Shown here: piece by piece, positions 9,025 through 18,268 of the stretch
Layout of the letters: each line of letters opens with the position of its first letter
How positions within the stretch are numbered: position 1 is the first letter of the stretch
Source: Clostridia bacterium
GTDB lineage: Bacteria; Bacillota; Clostridia; Oscillospirales; CAG-272
Direction: 5' to 3'
Assembly: GCA_017464805.1 (NCBI GenBank)
Contig: JAFTYE010000010.1
Coordinates: forward strand, 1 to 64,000
Length of the DNA: 64,000 nucleotides
Notes under the pieces: model-generated
What the model saw: the letters and a program-made list of their open reading frames with translations, nothing else
The model's database searches: none
Told to the model about the DNA's origin: nothing
Translations under genes and position numbers: made by a program

Positions 9025-9960
9025 ATGAAGATCCTCTTTATGGGAACGCCCGATATCGCCGCCTCTTGTTTGTCTGCCCTTCTGGATGCGGGTGAGCAGG
9101 TCGTGGCCGCCGTGACCCAGGCAGATCGCCCGAAGGGAAGAGGGTATACCCTGACCCCGCCGCCCGTGAAGGTGCTTGCCGCCGAACGCGGCATTCCCGT
9201 CTACCAACCGGATACCCTGCGCAGTGAGGAATTTTCCGCGCTTCTTGCCGAGATCGACCCTGACCTCATCGCGGTGGTCGCCTACGGCAAAATTTTGCCA
9301 AAAAACGTGCTGAACTACCCGAGGTATGGGTGCATCAACGTCCATGCCTCGTTGCTCCCGAAATACCGCGGTGCCGCGCCCATTCAGCGTGCCATCATGG
9401 AAGGCGAGCGCGAAACGGGCGTGACCACCATGTTCATGGCCGAGGGGCTTGACACGGGTGACATGCTCCTGTCCGAGTCCTTTGCCATCGAAAAAAACGA
9501 TGATTTCGGCACCGTTCACGATCGCATGGCCGCACTCGGCGGCCGTCTGCTCTGTGAAACGGTGACCCTACTTCGCAAGGGCAAGGCAGTCCGCGTGCCG
9601 CAGGACGAAGCCCGTTCTACCTACGCGAAGAAGATCGAAAAGGCAGACTGCCATCTTGATCTGACCAAAAGTGCGGCGGTGCTTGATCCTTACATCCGTG
9701 GGCTTTCTCCTGTTCCGCTTTCCTTTGTGCGCCGCGAAAACGGCAAAATGCTGAAGATCGCACGCGCCGAGGTAAGAGAGGGAAGGGGCGTGCCCGGTAC
9801 CGTCCTTGCCGTCGATGACGGCAAAAAAGGCGGCATCCTCGTCGCCTGCGGCGAGGGGGCGTTGCTTTTCACGGAGATCGTTCCCGAGGGAAAGGGAAGA
9901 ATGCGTGCCGCCGACTATGTGCGCGGCAGACAAATTCAAGTGGGGGAGGTTCTCTCTTAA
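9025..9960 (+). CDS. fmt: Methionyl-tRNA formyltransferase
   Basis: 311 residues. MKILFMGTPDIAASCLSALL and the folate/catalytic stretch HASLLPKYRGAAPI identify it; the C-terminal OB-like domain follows. It formylates initiator Met-tRNA. It ends directly at the first base of the metallopeptidase start, so the junction is translationally tight. Confidence 0.97.
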   Translation: MKILFMGTPDIAASCLSALLDAGEQVVAAVTQADRPKGRGYTLTPPPVKVLAAERGIPVYQPDTLRSEEFSALLAEIDPDLIAVVAYGKILPKNVLNYPRYGCINVHASLLPKYRGAAPIQRAIMEGERETGVTTMFMAEGLDTGDMLLSESFAIEKNDDFGTVHDRMAALGGRLLCETVTLLRKGKAVRVPQDEARSTYAKKIEKADCHLDLTKSAAVLDPYIRGLSPVPLSFVRRENGKMLKIARAEVREGRGVPGTVLAVDDGKKGGILVACGEGALLFTEIVPEGKGRMRAADYVRGRQIQVGEVLS

Positions 9961-10659
9961 ATGCCATGGTTTTTCGTTGATTATTGGTATATCATTCTGG
10001 TTCTGCCCGCCGTTATCCTCGCCTTCTGGGCGCAAATGCGGGTCAATTCCACCTTCAATAAATACAGTCGCGTTGCCACTCGGGGCGGCATGACCGGCTA
10101 TGCCGCTGCACGGATGGTACTGGATCGCAATGGCCTGTCAAATGTGGCGATCGAGGAGGTCAAGGGACACCTGTCCGACCACTTTGACCCGCGCACCAAT
10201 GTCATCCGCCTGTCCTCGGCCGTTTATCACGGAAACAACGCTGCCGCCGTGGGCGTTGCCGCCCACGAGGCAGGGCATGCCGCACAGTACGCGCAAGCCT
10301 ATCTGCCTATGCGGCTGCGTGCTGCCATTATTCCCGTGACCAATATCGGCTCGCGCCTCGCCTTCCCTTTGCTTCTGCTCGGCATTTTATTTGCCTATCC
10401 GCCGCTTGCCTATGCAGGTGTGCTGGCCTTCGGCCTTTCTACCCTCTTTCAGCTTGTGACACTCCCTGTGGAGTTCAATGCCAGCCGTCGCGCCATGGCG
10501 GTCATCGGGGAAAGCGGTCGCTTCGGCGAGGAGGAGCAGCAGGGTGCGCGCCGCGTCCTGACGGCCGCCGCGCTGACCTACGTGGCCGCGCTCGCCGTTT
10601 CGCTTGCCAATCTCCTGCGTCTTTTGATGATCGCAGGCGGCTCCCGTCGCCGCCGTTAA
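9961..10659 (+). CDS. Zinc metallopeptidase, YugP family
   Basis: 232 residues with an N-terminal membrane segment (IILVLPAVILAFWAQM), the zinc motif HEAGHAAQYA, and two or three further hydrophobic segments around residues 120-225. The family is membrane-bound with unknown substrate. Its place between fmt and rsmB is conserved in many Clostridia. Confidence 0.92.
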   Translation: MPWFFVDYWYIILVLPAVILAFWAQMRVNSTFNKYSRVATRGGMTGYAAARMVLDRNGLSNVAIEEVKGHLSDHFDPRTNVIRLSSAVYHGNNAAAVGVAAHEAGHAAQYAQAYLPMRLRAAIIPVTNIGSRLAFPLLLLGILFAYPPLAYAGVLAFGLSTLFQLVTLPVEFNASRRAMAVIGESGRFGEEEQQGARRVLTAAALTYVAALAVSLANLLRLLMIAGGSRRRR

Positions 10660-10671
10660 TGGAGAAAAAGC

Positions 10672-11991
10672 ATGGCAGAACGAAATATCCGCCGCATCGC
10701 CCTGCGCTTGCTCCGCCGCTTTGAGGTCGAGGAGCAGTATATCAACCTGGTGTTGGAGGACGAGGTGGTCGCCACGCTTGCCGCTGAGGAGAGGCGGTTT
10801 CTGACCGCGCTCCTCTACGGCACGGTCGAGCGGCTCGTGACGTTGGATCACGTGATCTCTACCCTTGCCGCCCGTCCCGCCAAGGGGATGGCACCGCATA
10901 CAAAAAACGCCTTGCGGCTGGGGCTGTACCAGCTGCTGTACATGGACGGCGTGCCCGATTTTGCCGCCGTTAACGAAACCGTGGCCCTCGCGGGTAGTCG
11001 CGGCGAGCGCGGCTTTATCAACGCCGTTATGCGCGCTGCCATCCGCACCCCTGAGAAGTTTGCGCCGCCCGCGCGAGAAAAGGATCCCGTGCGCTATCTC
11101 TCGCTTACCTATGCCTTTTCCGAGGCACTTGTGCGGCATTTTCTTGCCGAGTACGGCGAGAAGGATACCGAAGCGATCCTTGCCGCCTTTAACGAAACCA
11201 AGCCTCTGACCCTGCGCGTCAACACCGAAAAAACCGACCGCGTGACCCTGCTTTCGCTCTTGCGTGAGGCAGGATACGAGGGGGAAGAGACGCCGTTTGC
11301 ACCCCACGGCATTCGCATGCGCGAAAGTGTATCTCCCGCTGATCTGCCCGGCTTTTTCGACGGACTTTTTTATGTACAGGACGAGGCCTCGCAGATCGCG
11401 GTGGCCGCCCTGGACGCCTCGGATGCCACGCTTGCCGTGGACACCTGCGCCTGCCCGGGCGGCAAATCCTTTGGGTTGGCCATGGATATGAAGGACGGCG
11501 GCACCGTACATGCCTTTGACCTGCACGAAAGCAAGCTTCCCCTCATTCGCGAGGGGGCAGACCGCCTTGGCCTGTCATCCATCCGCGCCGCCGTTCATGA
11601 CGGCTCTTCCCCTAAAGCCACGCTTTGCGGTAAGGCAGAACGCGTTTTGTGTGACGCCCCCTGCTCCGGCCTTGGTGTGCTTGGCAAAAAGGCCGACCTG
11701 CGCCATCGCGCCGTCCTTCGCACAAACGAGTTGCCCCCCTTGCAAAAAAACATCCTTGCCGCCGCCTCGACCTACGTGAAGGCGGGAGGAACACTGGTGT
11801 ATTCCACCTGCACGCTCAATCGCCGGGAAAACGAGCAGGTCTGCCTTACATTTTTGAGAGAAAATTCGCAATTTCGCGCCGTCCCCTTTGCGGTAGGGGA
11901 GCTGTCAGCTCCCGACGGCATGCTCACGCTTTTGCCGCACCTCCACCGTACCGACGGCTTCTTTATCGCCAAATTTGAACGGATAGGATAG
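10672..11991 (+). CDS. rsmB: 16S rRNA (cytosine-967-C5)-methyltransferase RsmB
   Basis: 439 residues. An N-terminal NusB-like RNA-binding domain (residues 1-130) precedes the SAM-binding fold with DTCACPGGKSF, and the catalytic cysteines lie in DAPCSGLG and YSTCTLNRREN. Length matches RsmB/Sun. Confidence 0.95.
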   Translation: MAERNIRRIALRLLRRFEVEEQYINLVLEDEVVATLAAEERRFLTALLYGTVERLVTLDHVISTLAARPAKGMAPHTKNALRLGLYQLLYMDGVPDFAAVNETVALAGSRGERGFINAVMRAAIRTPEKFAPPAREKDPVRYLSLTYAFSEALVRHFLAEYGEKDTEAILAAFNETKPLTLRVNTEKTDRVTLLSLLREAGYEGEETPFAPHGIRMRESVSPADLPGFFDGLFYVQDEASQIAVAALDASDATLAVDTCACPGGKSFGLAMDMKDGGTVHAFDLHESKLPLIREGADRLGLSSIRAAVHDGSSPKATLCGKAERVLCDAPCSGLGVLGKKADLRHRAVLRTNELPPLQKNILAAASTYVKAGGTLVYSTCTLNRRENEQVCLTFLRENSQFRAVPFAVGELSAPDGMLTLLPHLHRTDGFFIAKFERIG

Positions 11992-11994
11992 ATC

Positions 11995-13110
11995 ATGAAG
12001 GAAATGACCCTGCCGCCCCCGCCCCGCGTGGACGGAAAGACCGATGCGCTCTCCCTGCTCCCCGAGGAGCTTGCGGAGCTTCTTATGTCCCTTGGACAAC
12101 CAAAATACCGCGCGAAGCAGATATTTCCGCTGCTTTCTCGCGGCCTGCCCTTTTCGGAGATGTCCAATCTTCCGAAGGACCTGCGCCGCACACTGGAGAA
12201 AAGCTGTGCCGACACCCTGCCGCGCGTGGAAAAGAAGCTGGTCTCCGCCATTGACGGAACGGTCAAATATCTCTTCCGCTTGCATGACGGTGCCTGTATC
12301 GAAAGCGTTCTCATGCGCTATGAACACGGCAACTCGCTCTGCATTTCCAGCCAGGTCGGGTGCCGCATGGGCTGTCGCTTCTGTGCCTCCACCATCGGGG
12401 GCAAGGTGCGCGACCTCTACCCATCGGAGCTGCTTGGACAGGTCATCGCCGCCCGGCTGGATTGCGGGGAACGCGTCAGCAATATCGTGATGATGGGCAT
12501 TGGCGAGCCGCTCGATAACTTCGACAACGTCGTGCGTTTTTTACACCTCGTCAACCATGAGGATGGCGTCTGCATCGGTTACCGTCATATATCTCTCTCC
12601 ACCTGTGGGCTTGTGCCGCGCATCTACGACCTTGCGGGGCTCGACCTGCCCATCACCCTGTCCATCTCTCTGCACGCTCCTACGGACGAGCAGAGATCCT
12701 CGATCATGCCCATTAACCGCCGATATCCCCTCGCGGAGCTTTTTGCCGCTTGCCGCGACTATTACGCGACCACGGGACGGCGCATTTCCTTTGAATATAC
12801 GCTCATTTCTGGTAAAAACGACAGCGTTTCGGATGCCGCCGCGCTTGCCGATTGCCTGACCCGTGCCTTCCGCGGCACGGGTGCGCCCCTGCACGTCAAC
12901 CTTATTCGCGTGAACGAGGTGGATGGAAGCGGCTTTTCGCGCGGCGACCGTGAAAGCGTAAATGCCTTTGCCGAAGCTCTTGGAAAGCGCGGGATCGTGG
13001 CAACCGTTCGCCGCCGCCTTGGCGCGGACGTCAATGCCGCCTGCGGCCAGCTTCGCCGTGCCACGGCCGCCGAGCAGACGGGCAAGACAGAAAGCGAGGG
13101 CAAGGCATGA
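11995..13110 (+). CDS. rlmN: Dual-specificity rRNA/tRNA adenine-C2 methyltransferase RlmN
   Basis: 371 residues. SSQVGCRMGCRFCASTIGG carries the CX3CX2C radical SAM cluster; the C-terminal region with NAACGQLR supplies the second conserved cysteine. It methylates A2503 of 23S rRNA and A37 of some tRNAs. The stop overlaps the start of the phosphatase gene (ATGA). Confidence 0.96.
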   Translation: MKEMTLPPPPRVDGKTDALSLLPEELAELLMSLGQPKYRAKQIFPLLSRGLPFSEMSNLPKDLRRTLEKSCADTLPRVEKKLVSAIDGTVKYLFRLHDGACIESVLMRYEHGNSLCISSQVGCRMGCRFCASTIGGKVRDLYPSELLGQVIAARLDCGERVSNIVMMGIGEPLDNFDNVVRFLHLVNHEDGVCIGYRHISLSTCGLVPRIYDLAGLDLPITLSISLHAPTDEQRSSIMPINRRYPLAELFAACRDYYATTGRRISFEYTLISGKNDSVSDAAALADCLTRAFRGTGAPLHVNLIRVNEVDGSGFSRGDRESVNAFAEALGKRGIVATVRRRLGADVNAACGQLRRATAAEQTGKTESEGKA

Positions 13111-13847
13111 GAGCGTATGCCGACAGCCATATCGGGCTCGTTCGTGAGGAAAACCAGGACGTTTTCCGACTGATGGAGCTCGAAGGAGGAATCCTTGCCG
13201 CTGTTTTTGACGGCATGGGAGGCGTAGCGGGCGGCCGCATCGCCGCCGAGCTGGCCGCCGCCGAGTTTACTGCATCCTTCTCTACCCACTGTGCGGAGCT
13301 TGCCAAGGGCGGTGCACCCACGGATACCGATATCCATCGCCTGTACAGTCACGCTGTTTACCGTGCCAATGCCGCGGTGCTGGAGCGCGCGGTCCTGACC
13401 CCCGAATGGCAGGGAATGGGAACCACCGTTTGCGCCGCTTACCTACTTGGCGATGTGGCCTACATTGCCCATATCGGGGACAGCCGCGCCTATCTCCTGT
13501 ACGGTGATGAGGCCGCCCGCCTGACCCATGACGATTCGCTCGTTGCCGAGCTGATTGCGCGCGGCGAGATGACCGAGGAGGAGGCAAAAAACAGCCGCGA
13601 ACGGCATCTCCTAACCCGCGCGCTCGGTGTTGCACCGTATGCGGAATTTCATTTCACCACGCAAAGGCTGGAAACGGGTGACCGTCTGTTGCTTTCCACC
13701 GATGGCCTTCACGCCCTTCTCTCTGACAGGGAGATCGCATCTCTTTCGGCCGATACATCGATCTCGCTTTTGCCTAAACGGTGCATTGAGGAGGCATGTA
13801 AGCGTGGCGGTAGCGACAACGTGACCGTTGTAGCTGTTGAGATCTGA
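13107..13847 (+). CDS. PP2C-type Ser/Thr phosphatase (PrpC/Stp)
   Basis: 246 residues with the PP2C metal motifs NQD, FDGMGG, GDSRAYLL, and SDNVTVV. It dephosphorylates targets of the adjacent PrkC-type kinase; the pair is conserved in Firmicutes and acts in growth, cell-wall and germination control. Confidence 0.95.
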   Translation: MRAYADSHIGLVREENQDVFRLMELEGGILAAVFDGMGGVAGGRIAAELAAAEFTASFSTHCAELAKGGAPTDTDIHRLYSHAVYRANAAVLERAVLTPEWQGMGTTVCAAYLLGDVAYIAHIGDSRAYLLYGDEAARLTHDDSLVAELIARGEMTEEEAKNSRERHLLTRALGVAPYAEFHFTTQRLETGDRLLLSTDGLHALLSDREIASLSADTSISLLPKRCIEEACKRGGSDNVTVVAVEI

Positions 13848-13891
13848 ACGATAAACCAAAGTAGAACAAAAACGAAGAAGGGAGGGCTTGC

Positions 13892-15205
13892 ATGGAAGAG
13901 CGGCTTGAACGTCTTGTCGGGCAGGTGCTCGATAACCGCTATCAGCTTCATGCTGTGGTCGGTGTGGGCGGCTCTGCCGTTGTTTTTGACGCGCAGGATC
14001 TGCTTCTGCGCCGTCGCGTTGCCCTCAAAATGTTGCGCAGCACCGCCGCCCCCGCCGGGGAGGGAATGACGGTCAGTGAAGCGGAGCGCGAGGCGCGCAA
14101 TGAGGAAGCGCGCCGTATCAACCGCAGTGCCTTTCTGCGGGAGGCGGATACCGCTTCGGTGCTCTCTCACCCGAATATCGTAGGGGTCTTTGACGTGCTT
14201 CCCGAAACCGATAATCCCTACATCGTCATGGAATACGTGGAGGGGATGCCGCTTTCCGATCGCATTGCGCAAAAGGGCTGTCTTGCCGTGCGCGAGATCC
14301 TTCGGGTCACGCACGGTGTGCTGGAAGCACTTTGCGAGGCGCACGAACACGGCATCGTCCACCGCGATATCAAGGCGCAGAATATCCTTCTCACCCCCTC
14401 GGGCGGTGTCAAGGTTGCAGATTTCGGCATTGCCAAGACCCCGTGGAGGGATAAGCTGAATCTTCATGGCCGCGTGCTCGGCACGGTGGATACCATCAGC
14501 CCCGAGCAGGCAAGCGGCTCCCGCGTGGACGCACGCTCCGACCTCTATTCGCTTGGGGTGGTCATGTACCACATGGCAACAGGTGTGCTTCCGTTTCAGG
14601 GCGATGATGAAACCGTGGCCTTCATGCAGGTAAACGAAGCACCCAAGTACCCATCTACCCTCAACCCCGCCATCCCCGCAGGGTTGGAACAGATCATCCT
14701 TACCGCCATGGAGAAAAGCCCCGATAAACGTTTTCCTACAGCCGCCGACATGCTGGCGGCCGTCAGAGTGCTGGAAAAGAATCCGCACCACGTGTTTCGC
14801 CGCTTTCGCACGGTTCCCTTGCCCTCACCTGCGCGCTTCTTTGCGCGGCACGGGGTGGTCTTCTTCGTGGCACTCGGCGTGGCATTGGCGGCTCTTTGCG
14901 TGTATGCCGCGATCCTTTTTACCAATATCACCCCCCTGCCATCGGTGACGGTGGTGGAGCTGCCCACCTATACAGGCACTCTGTATACAGGAAATGCGCT
15001 CGACCTTGACCCGCGCATCACCCTTTCCGTGCGATACGAGTACCGCCCCGATCTGCCGGAGGGAACGGTGCTGGCCCAAAGCCCCGCCGCAGGTACGCGT
15101 CTGAAGCTCGATGGGGACACGGACATGGAACAGCTGACGTTGACCGTCAGCACGCAAGATCCAAACAAACAGACAGAAACGGATGAACAGTATGCAAGAC
15201 GTTAA
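13892..15205 (+). CDS. PASTA-type Ser/Thr protein kinase (PrkC-like, shortened)
   Basis: 437 residues. Kinase motifs: Gly-rich VGVGGSAVV, Lys in VALKML, HRDIKAQN and DFGIAK, with APE replaced by SPEQ. About 30 extra charged residues follow the Lys strand. One membrane segment (about residues 315-340) leads to a short outside part holding a single, degenerate PASTA-like unit (PEGTVLAQSPAAGT). Typical PrkC has three PASTA repeats and about 600-650 residues, so muropeptide sensing may be weaker. Its 3' end overlaps the rsgA start. Confidence 0.92.
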   Translation: MEERLERLVGQVLDNRYQLHAVVGVGGSAVVFDAQDLLLRRRVALKMLRSTAAPAGEGMTVSEAEREARNEEARRINRSAFLREADTASVLSHPNIVGVFDVLPETDNPYIVMEYVEGMPLSDRIAQKGCLAVREILRVTHGVLEALCEAHEHGIVHRDIKAQNILLTPSGGVKVADFGIAKTPWRDKLNLHGRVLGTVDTISPEQASGSRVDARSDLYSLGVVMYHMATGVLPFQGDDETVAFMQVNEAPKYPSTLNPAIPAGLEQIILTAMEKSPDKRFPTAADMLAAVRVLEKNPHHVFRRFRTVPLPSPARFFARHGVVFFVALGVALAALCVYAAILFTNITPLPSVTVVELPTYTGTLYTGNALDLDPRITLSVRYEYRPDLPEGTVLAQSPAAGTRLKLDGDTDMEQLTLTVSTQDPNKQTETDEQYARR

Positions 15206-16112
15206 AAAGGGAAGAGTTGTTGGCTCGGTCGGCGGTATCTTCGAGGTTCTTTGTGAGGGGGGCGAGCGCCTTTGTGTTCGCGCGCGCGGCAATCTGCGCC
15301 GCGGTGAGGGAAAGCTGCTGGTCGGTGACCTTGTGCGCGTGTCGGGCGAGGAAAGCGATGCCGTGATTGAGGCGATCAAGGAACGCCAAAACAGCCTCAT
15401 CCGCCCGCCGCTTGCCAACCTCGACCATCTGTTCGTCGCGCTCTCGGTTCGCGAGCCGAGCCCCATCCCGGAGACCACCGACAAGCTGCTCGCGATCGCA
15501 GAGCATAACGGCATCGACGTGACGGTCGTGGTGACCAAGGAGGATGCCTCGGCCGAGGCCGCCGAGGAGCTGGCCGCCCTGTACCGTACCGCAGGCTATC
15601 CCGTTTTCACGGTCAGCAGTTACGAGAATACAGGCATCGACGAGCTTGCCGCACACTTGCAGGACGTACTGACAGGCGGTAAGACTGCCGCCTTCGCGGG
15701 TGCCTCGGGTGTGGGGAAATCCTCGCTGATGAACCGCCTCTTTCCCGACCTCTGTCTCGAAACGGGCGAGATCAGCCAAAAGATCGGCCGAGGCAAAAAT
15801 ACCACCCGCACTACCGTTCTGTATCCCGTGTTTGGAGAGAATGGTGGTTTCCTCGCGGACACCCCCGGCTTCAGCATGCTGGATTTCATTCGCTTTGACT
15901 TTATGACCTGGCAGGATTTGCCGAATGCCTTCCGCGAGTTCGCGCCCTATCTCGGGCAGTGCCGCTATGCCAACTGCCGTCACGTCAAGGAGGAGGAGTG
16001 TGCTGTTCGCCGCGCTCTTGCCGACGGCAGGATCCCCGTATCCCGCTACGAAAGCTACGTATCCCTGTATACTGTGCTCAAGGATAAGAGCCCTTACGGT
16101 AACGAAAAATAA
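15183..16112 (+). CDS. rsgA: Ribosome small-subunit biogenesis GTPase RsgA
   Basis: 309 residues. OB-fold N-terminus (residues 5-75), circularly permuted GTPase with VVTKEDA (G4), GASGVGKSSL (G1) and DTPGFS (G3), then a zinc site with CRYANCRHVKEEEC. It helps mature the 30S subunit. The first ATG lies 23 bases inside prkC; an ATG nine bases later is an alternative. In Bacillus rpe and thiN follow; here the L10 operon follows. Confidence 0.96.
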   Translation: MNSMQDVKKGRVVGSVGGIFEVLCEGGERLCVRARGNLRRGEGKLLVGDLVRVSGEESDAVIEAIKERQNSLIRPPLANLDHLFVALSVREPSPIPETTDKLLAIAEHNGIDVTVVVTKEDASAEAAEELAALYRTAGYPVFTVSSYENTGIDELAAHLQDVLTGGKTAAFAGASGVGKSSLMNRLFPDLCLETGEISQKIGRGKNTTRTTVLYPVFGENGGFLADTPGFSMLDFIRFDFMTWQDLPNAFREFAPYLGQCRYANCRHVKEEECAVRRALADGRIPVSRYESYVSLYTVLKDKSPYGNEK

Positions 16113-16136
16113 TTTTTACTTTTTTTAGAAAAAGGC

Positions 16137-16164
16137 TTGACAAACAGACAAAAACGTGTATAAT
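16137..16164 (+). promoter_or_regulatory. Promoter of the rplJL operon
   Basis: TTGACA, 16 bases, TATAAT, placed just before the L10 leader. Confidence 0.85.
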
Positions 16165-16167
16165 AGT

Positions 16168-16317
16168 ATTGTTATCCTAAGACAGCAGGTTCCCGTAAAG
16201 GTGCATGGCACTCTCCTGCCGAGGTGAAGCGTTAATATTTTTGAATATTATCCTTTTCTCGGTCGTGCTATGTCATGCGGGAGAAGGATTTTTTATTTGA
16301 TACGGAGGTGAAAGAAA
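16168..16317 (+). promoter_or_regulatory. Ribosomal protein L10 leader
   Basis: CTAAGACAGCAGGT near 16177 pairs with CTCCTGCCGAGGTG near 16212 in the arrangement of the L10 leader family, the mRNA site to which L10(L12)4 binds for feedback control. It is followed by an intrinsic terminator, so control here is probably by attenuation. Confidence 0.85.
16250..16296 (+). terminator. Attenuator terminator in the L10 leader
   Basis: ATCCTTTTCTC (16250-16260) pairs with GAGAAGGAT (16281-16289) and is followed by a T run, 20 bases before the rplJ ribosome binding site. Confidence 0.8.
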
Positions 16318-16860
16318 ATGCCCAGCAGTAAAATTCTTGAACAAAAGCAGAGCATTGTCAAGGAACTGGCTGATAAGCTGCGTGCCGCACAGGCAGGCGT
16401 GCTTGTCAACTATCAGGGTATCACGGTTGAAGATGATACCAAGCTGCGTAGAGAGCTGCGTGCCGCAGGTGTTGAGTACATGGTTATGAAGAACACCCTG
16501 ACCGGCCGTGCATGCGACGAGGTAGGTCTTGGAGATATGAAACAGTATCTCGAGGGTATGACCGCTATCGCTATCTGCGGTGATGATCCCCTCGCACCTG
16601 CGAAGATCACCCGCGCTTACGCAGAAAAGATCGAGTCCTTTACCGTAAAGGCAGGTTTCCTTGACGGTGAGGTCATCGACGCAGCGAAGGTTGGCGAGCT
16701 CGCTACCATTCCGGCGAAAGAGGTTCTTATCGCCAGAATCCTTGGCAGCTTGACCGGCCCGATCCGCAGCCTGGCTTACGCTCTTCAGGGTGTGGTCGAC
16801 AAGAATGGGGAAGCAGCCCCCGCGGAGGAAGCAGCCGCAGAAGCCCCTGCAGAAGCTTAA
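16318..16860 (+). CDS. rplJ: 50S ribosomal protein L10
   Basis: 180 residues. VNYQGITVEDDTKLRRELRA and YMVMKNTLTGRA are typical L10 segments; the Ala-rich, acidic C-terminal tail anchors L7/L12 dimers. GGAGGTG precedes the ATG. Regulated by its own leader. Confidence 0.97.
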   Translation: MPSSKILEQKQSIVKELADKLRAAQAGVLVNYQGITVEDDTKLRRELRAAGVEYMVMKNTLTGRACDEVGLGDMKQYLEGMTAIAICGDDPLAPAKITRAYAEKIESFTVKAGFLDGEVIDAAKVGELATIPAKEVLIARILGSLTGPIRSLAYALQGVVDKNGEAAPAEEAAAEAPAEA

Positions 16861-16899
16861 GTCAAAAACAATAACGAAAATTTGTGGAGGTATATCACA

Positions 16900-17280
16900 A
16901 TGGCAAGCGAAAAGACTACTCAGATCCTCGACCTGATCAAAGGTCTGACGATCCTGGAACTCTCTGACCTGGTAAAGGCAATCGAAGAAGAATTTGGCGT
17001 TTCCGCTGCTCCTGTTGCAGTTGCAGTAGCCGGTGGCGCAGCTCCCGCAGCAGCAGCTGCCGAGGAGAAGACCGAGTTTGACGTCGTGCTGAAGGCAGCA
17101 GGCGCATCCAAGCTCAACGTTATCAAGGTTGTTCGTGAGATCACCGGCCTTGGCCTGAAGGAAGCAAAGGACCTTGTTGAGGCTGCTCCTAAGGCTGTTA
17201 AGGAAGGCGTGTCTAAGGACGAGGCTGCCGCTATCGAGGCAAAGCTGAAGGAAGCCGGCGCCGAAGTTGAAGTGAAGTAA
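16900..17280 (+). CDS. rplL: 50S ribosomal protein L7/L12
   Basis: 126 residues starting [11 protein letters not shown] after TGGAGG (an upstream in-frame ATG would lie before the binding site). N-terminal dimerisation domain, Ala-rich hinge ([11 protein letters not shown]) and C-terminal factor-binding domain with [19 protein letters not shown]. It recruits translational GTPases to the stalk. Confidence 0.98.
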   Translation: MASEKTTQILDLIKGLTILELSDLVKAIEEEFGVSAAPVAVAVAGGAAPAAAAAEEKTEFDVVLKAAGASKLNVIKVVREITGLGLKEAKDLVEAAPKAVKEGVSKDEAAAIEAKLKEAGAEVEVK

Positions 17281-17298
17281 TTTCACCCCGTAACAGAG

Positions 17299-17336
17299 AA
17301 GGGATGACGTGCACCTGTTCACGTCGTCCCTTTTTT
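17299..17336 (+). terminator. Terminator of rplJL
   Basis: AAGGGATGACGTG pairs with CACGTCGTCCCTT (one wobble), followed by a T run. Confidence 0.88.
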
Positions 17337-17367
17337 ATTTCTTTTGCAAAGAAAGGCGCAAATACCC

Positions 17368-17396
17368 TTGACTTTTTAGAGGAATTGGTGTACAAT
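17368..17396 (+). promoter_or_regulatory. Transketolase promoter
   Basis: TTGACT, 17 bases, TACAAT, about 40 bases before the gene. Confidence 0.8.
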
Positions 17397-17437
17397 GTAA
17401 ATGATATGCCACAAAATTCCTATCAACAGGAGGAGCT

Positions 17438-18268
17438 ATGGACGCAAAGAAACTCGAAAAGCTCGCTGACCTCGCGCGCAATATCCGCGTGGGCGTTATC
17501 GAGGGTACTTATCACGCAAAATCCGGTCACCCCGGCGGATCGCTTTCGATCGCCGACATCCTGACCTACCTCTATTTTGAGGAAATGAATGTTGACCCCA
17601 AAAACCCGAAGGATCCCGCACGTGACCGTTTCGTGCTGTCGAAGGGTCATACCGCCCCTGCGCTGTATGCCACCCTTGCCGAGCGCGGCTATTTCCCCAA
17701 GTCCGATCTCGCAACCCTGCGTAAGATCGACTCTCACCTGCAAGGTCACCCGGATATGAAGGGCACCCCCGGTGTCGATATGACCACCGGCTCGCTCGGT
17801 CTTGGTATCTCTGCCGCAGCAGGTATGGCTCTGTCCGCAAAATACAAGAACGCTGACTACCGCGTTTATGCCATCCTCGGTGACGGCGAAAGCGAGGAGG
17901 GTCAGGTTTGGGAGGCTGCTATGTTCGCCGCCCACTACAAGCTGGATAACCTTGTTGCCTTCCTCGACCTCAACGGCTTGCAGATCGACGGCAAGATCAC
18001 CGAGGTCATGAACCCCATGCCGCATGACGAGAAGTTCCTCGCCTTCGGCTGGCACGTCATCACCATTAACGCGCACAGCTTTGAGGAGATCGCCGCGGCT
18101 CTCGCCGAGGCGCGCACCGTAAAGGGCAAGCCTACCATGATCATTGCCAACTCCGTCAAGGGGAAAGGCGTTTCCTTCATGGAAAACCAGGTTGGTTGGC
18201 ACGGTAAGGCACCGAACGATGAAGAATACAAGCAGGCAATCGCCGAGCTGATGGGGGAGGGTAAATAA
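17438..18268 (+). CDS. Transketolase, N-terminal subunit
   Basis: 276 residues carrying the thiamine-diphosphate and metal-binding half: SGHPGGSLS, GHTAPALYA, GSLGLGISAAAGMA, and the ThDP motif GDGESEEGQVWEAAMFAAHYKL shortened to its key GDGE...N residues (Asn in LDLNGLQ). Together with the next gene it makes a split transketolase of the non-oxidative pentose phosphate pathway, the usual form in many Clostridia. AGGAGGAG lies before the ATG. Confidence 0.95.
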   Translation: MDAKKLEKLADLARNIRVGVIEGTYHAKSGHPGGSLSIADILTYLYFEEMNVDPKNPKDPARDRFVLSKGHTAPALYATLAERGYFPKSDLATLRKIDSHLQGHPDMKGTPGVDMTTGSLGLGISAAAGMALSAKYKNADYRVYAILGDGESEEGQVWEAAMFAAHYKLDNLVAFLDLNGLQIDGKITEVMNPMPHDEKFLAFGWHVITINAHSFEEIAAALAEARTVKGKPTMIIANSVKGKGVSFMENQVGWHGKAPNDEEYKQAIAELMGEGK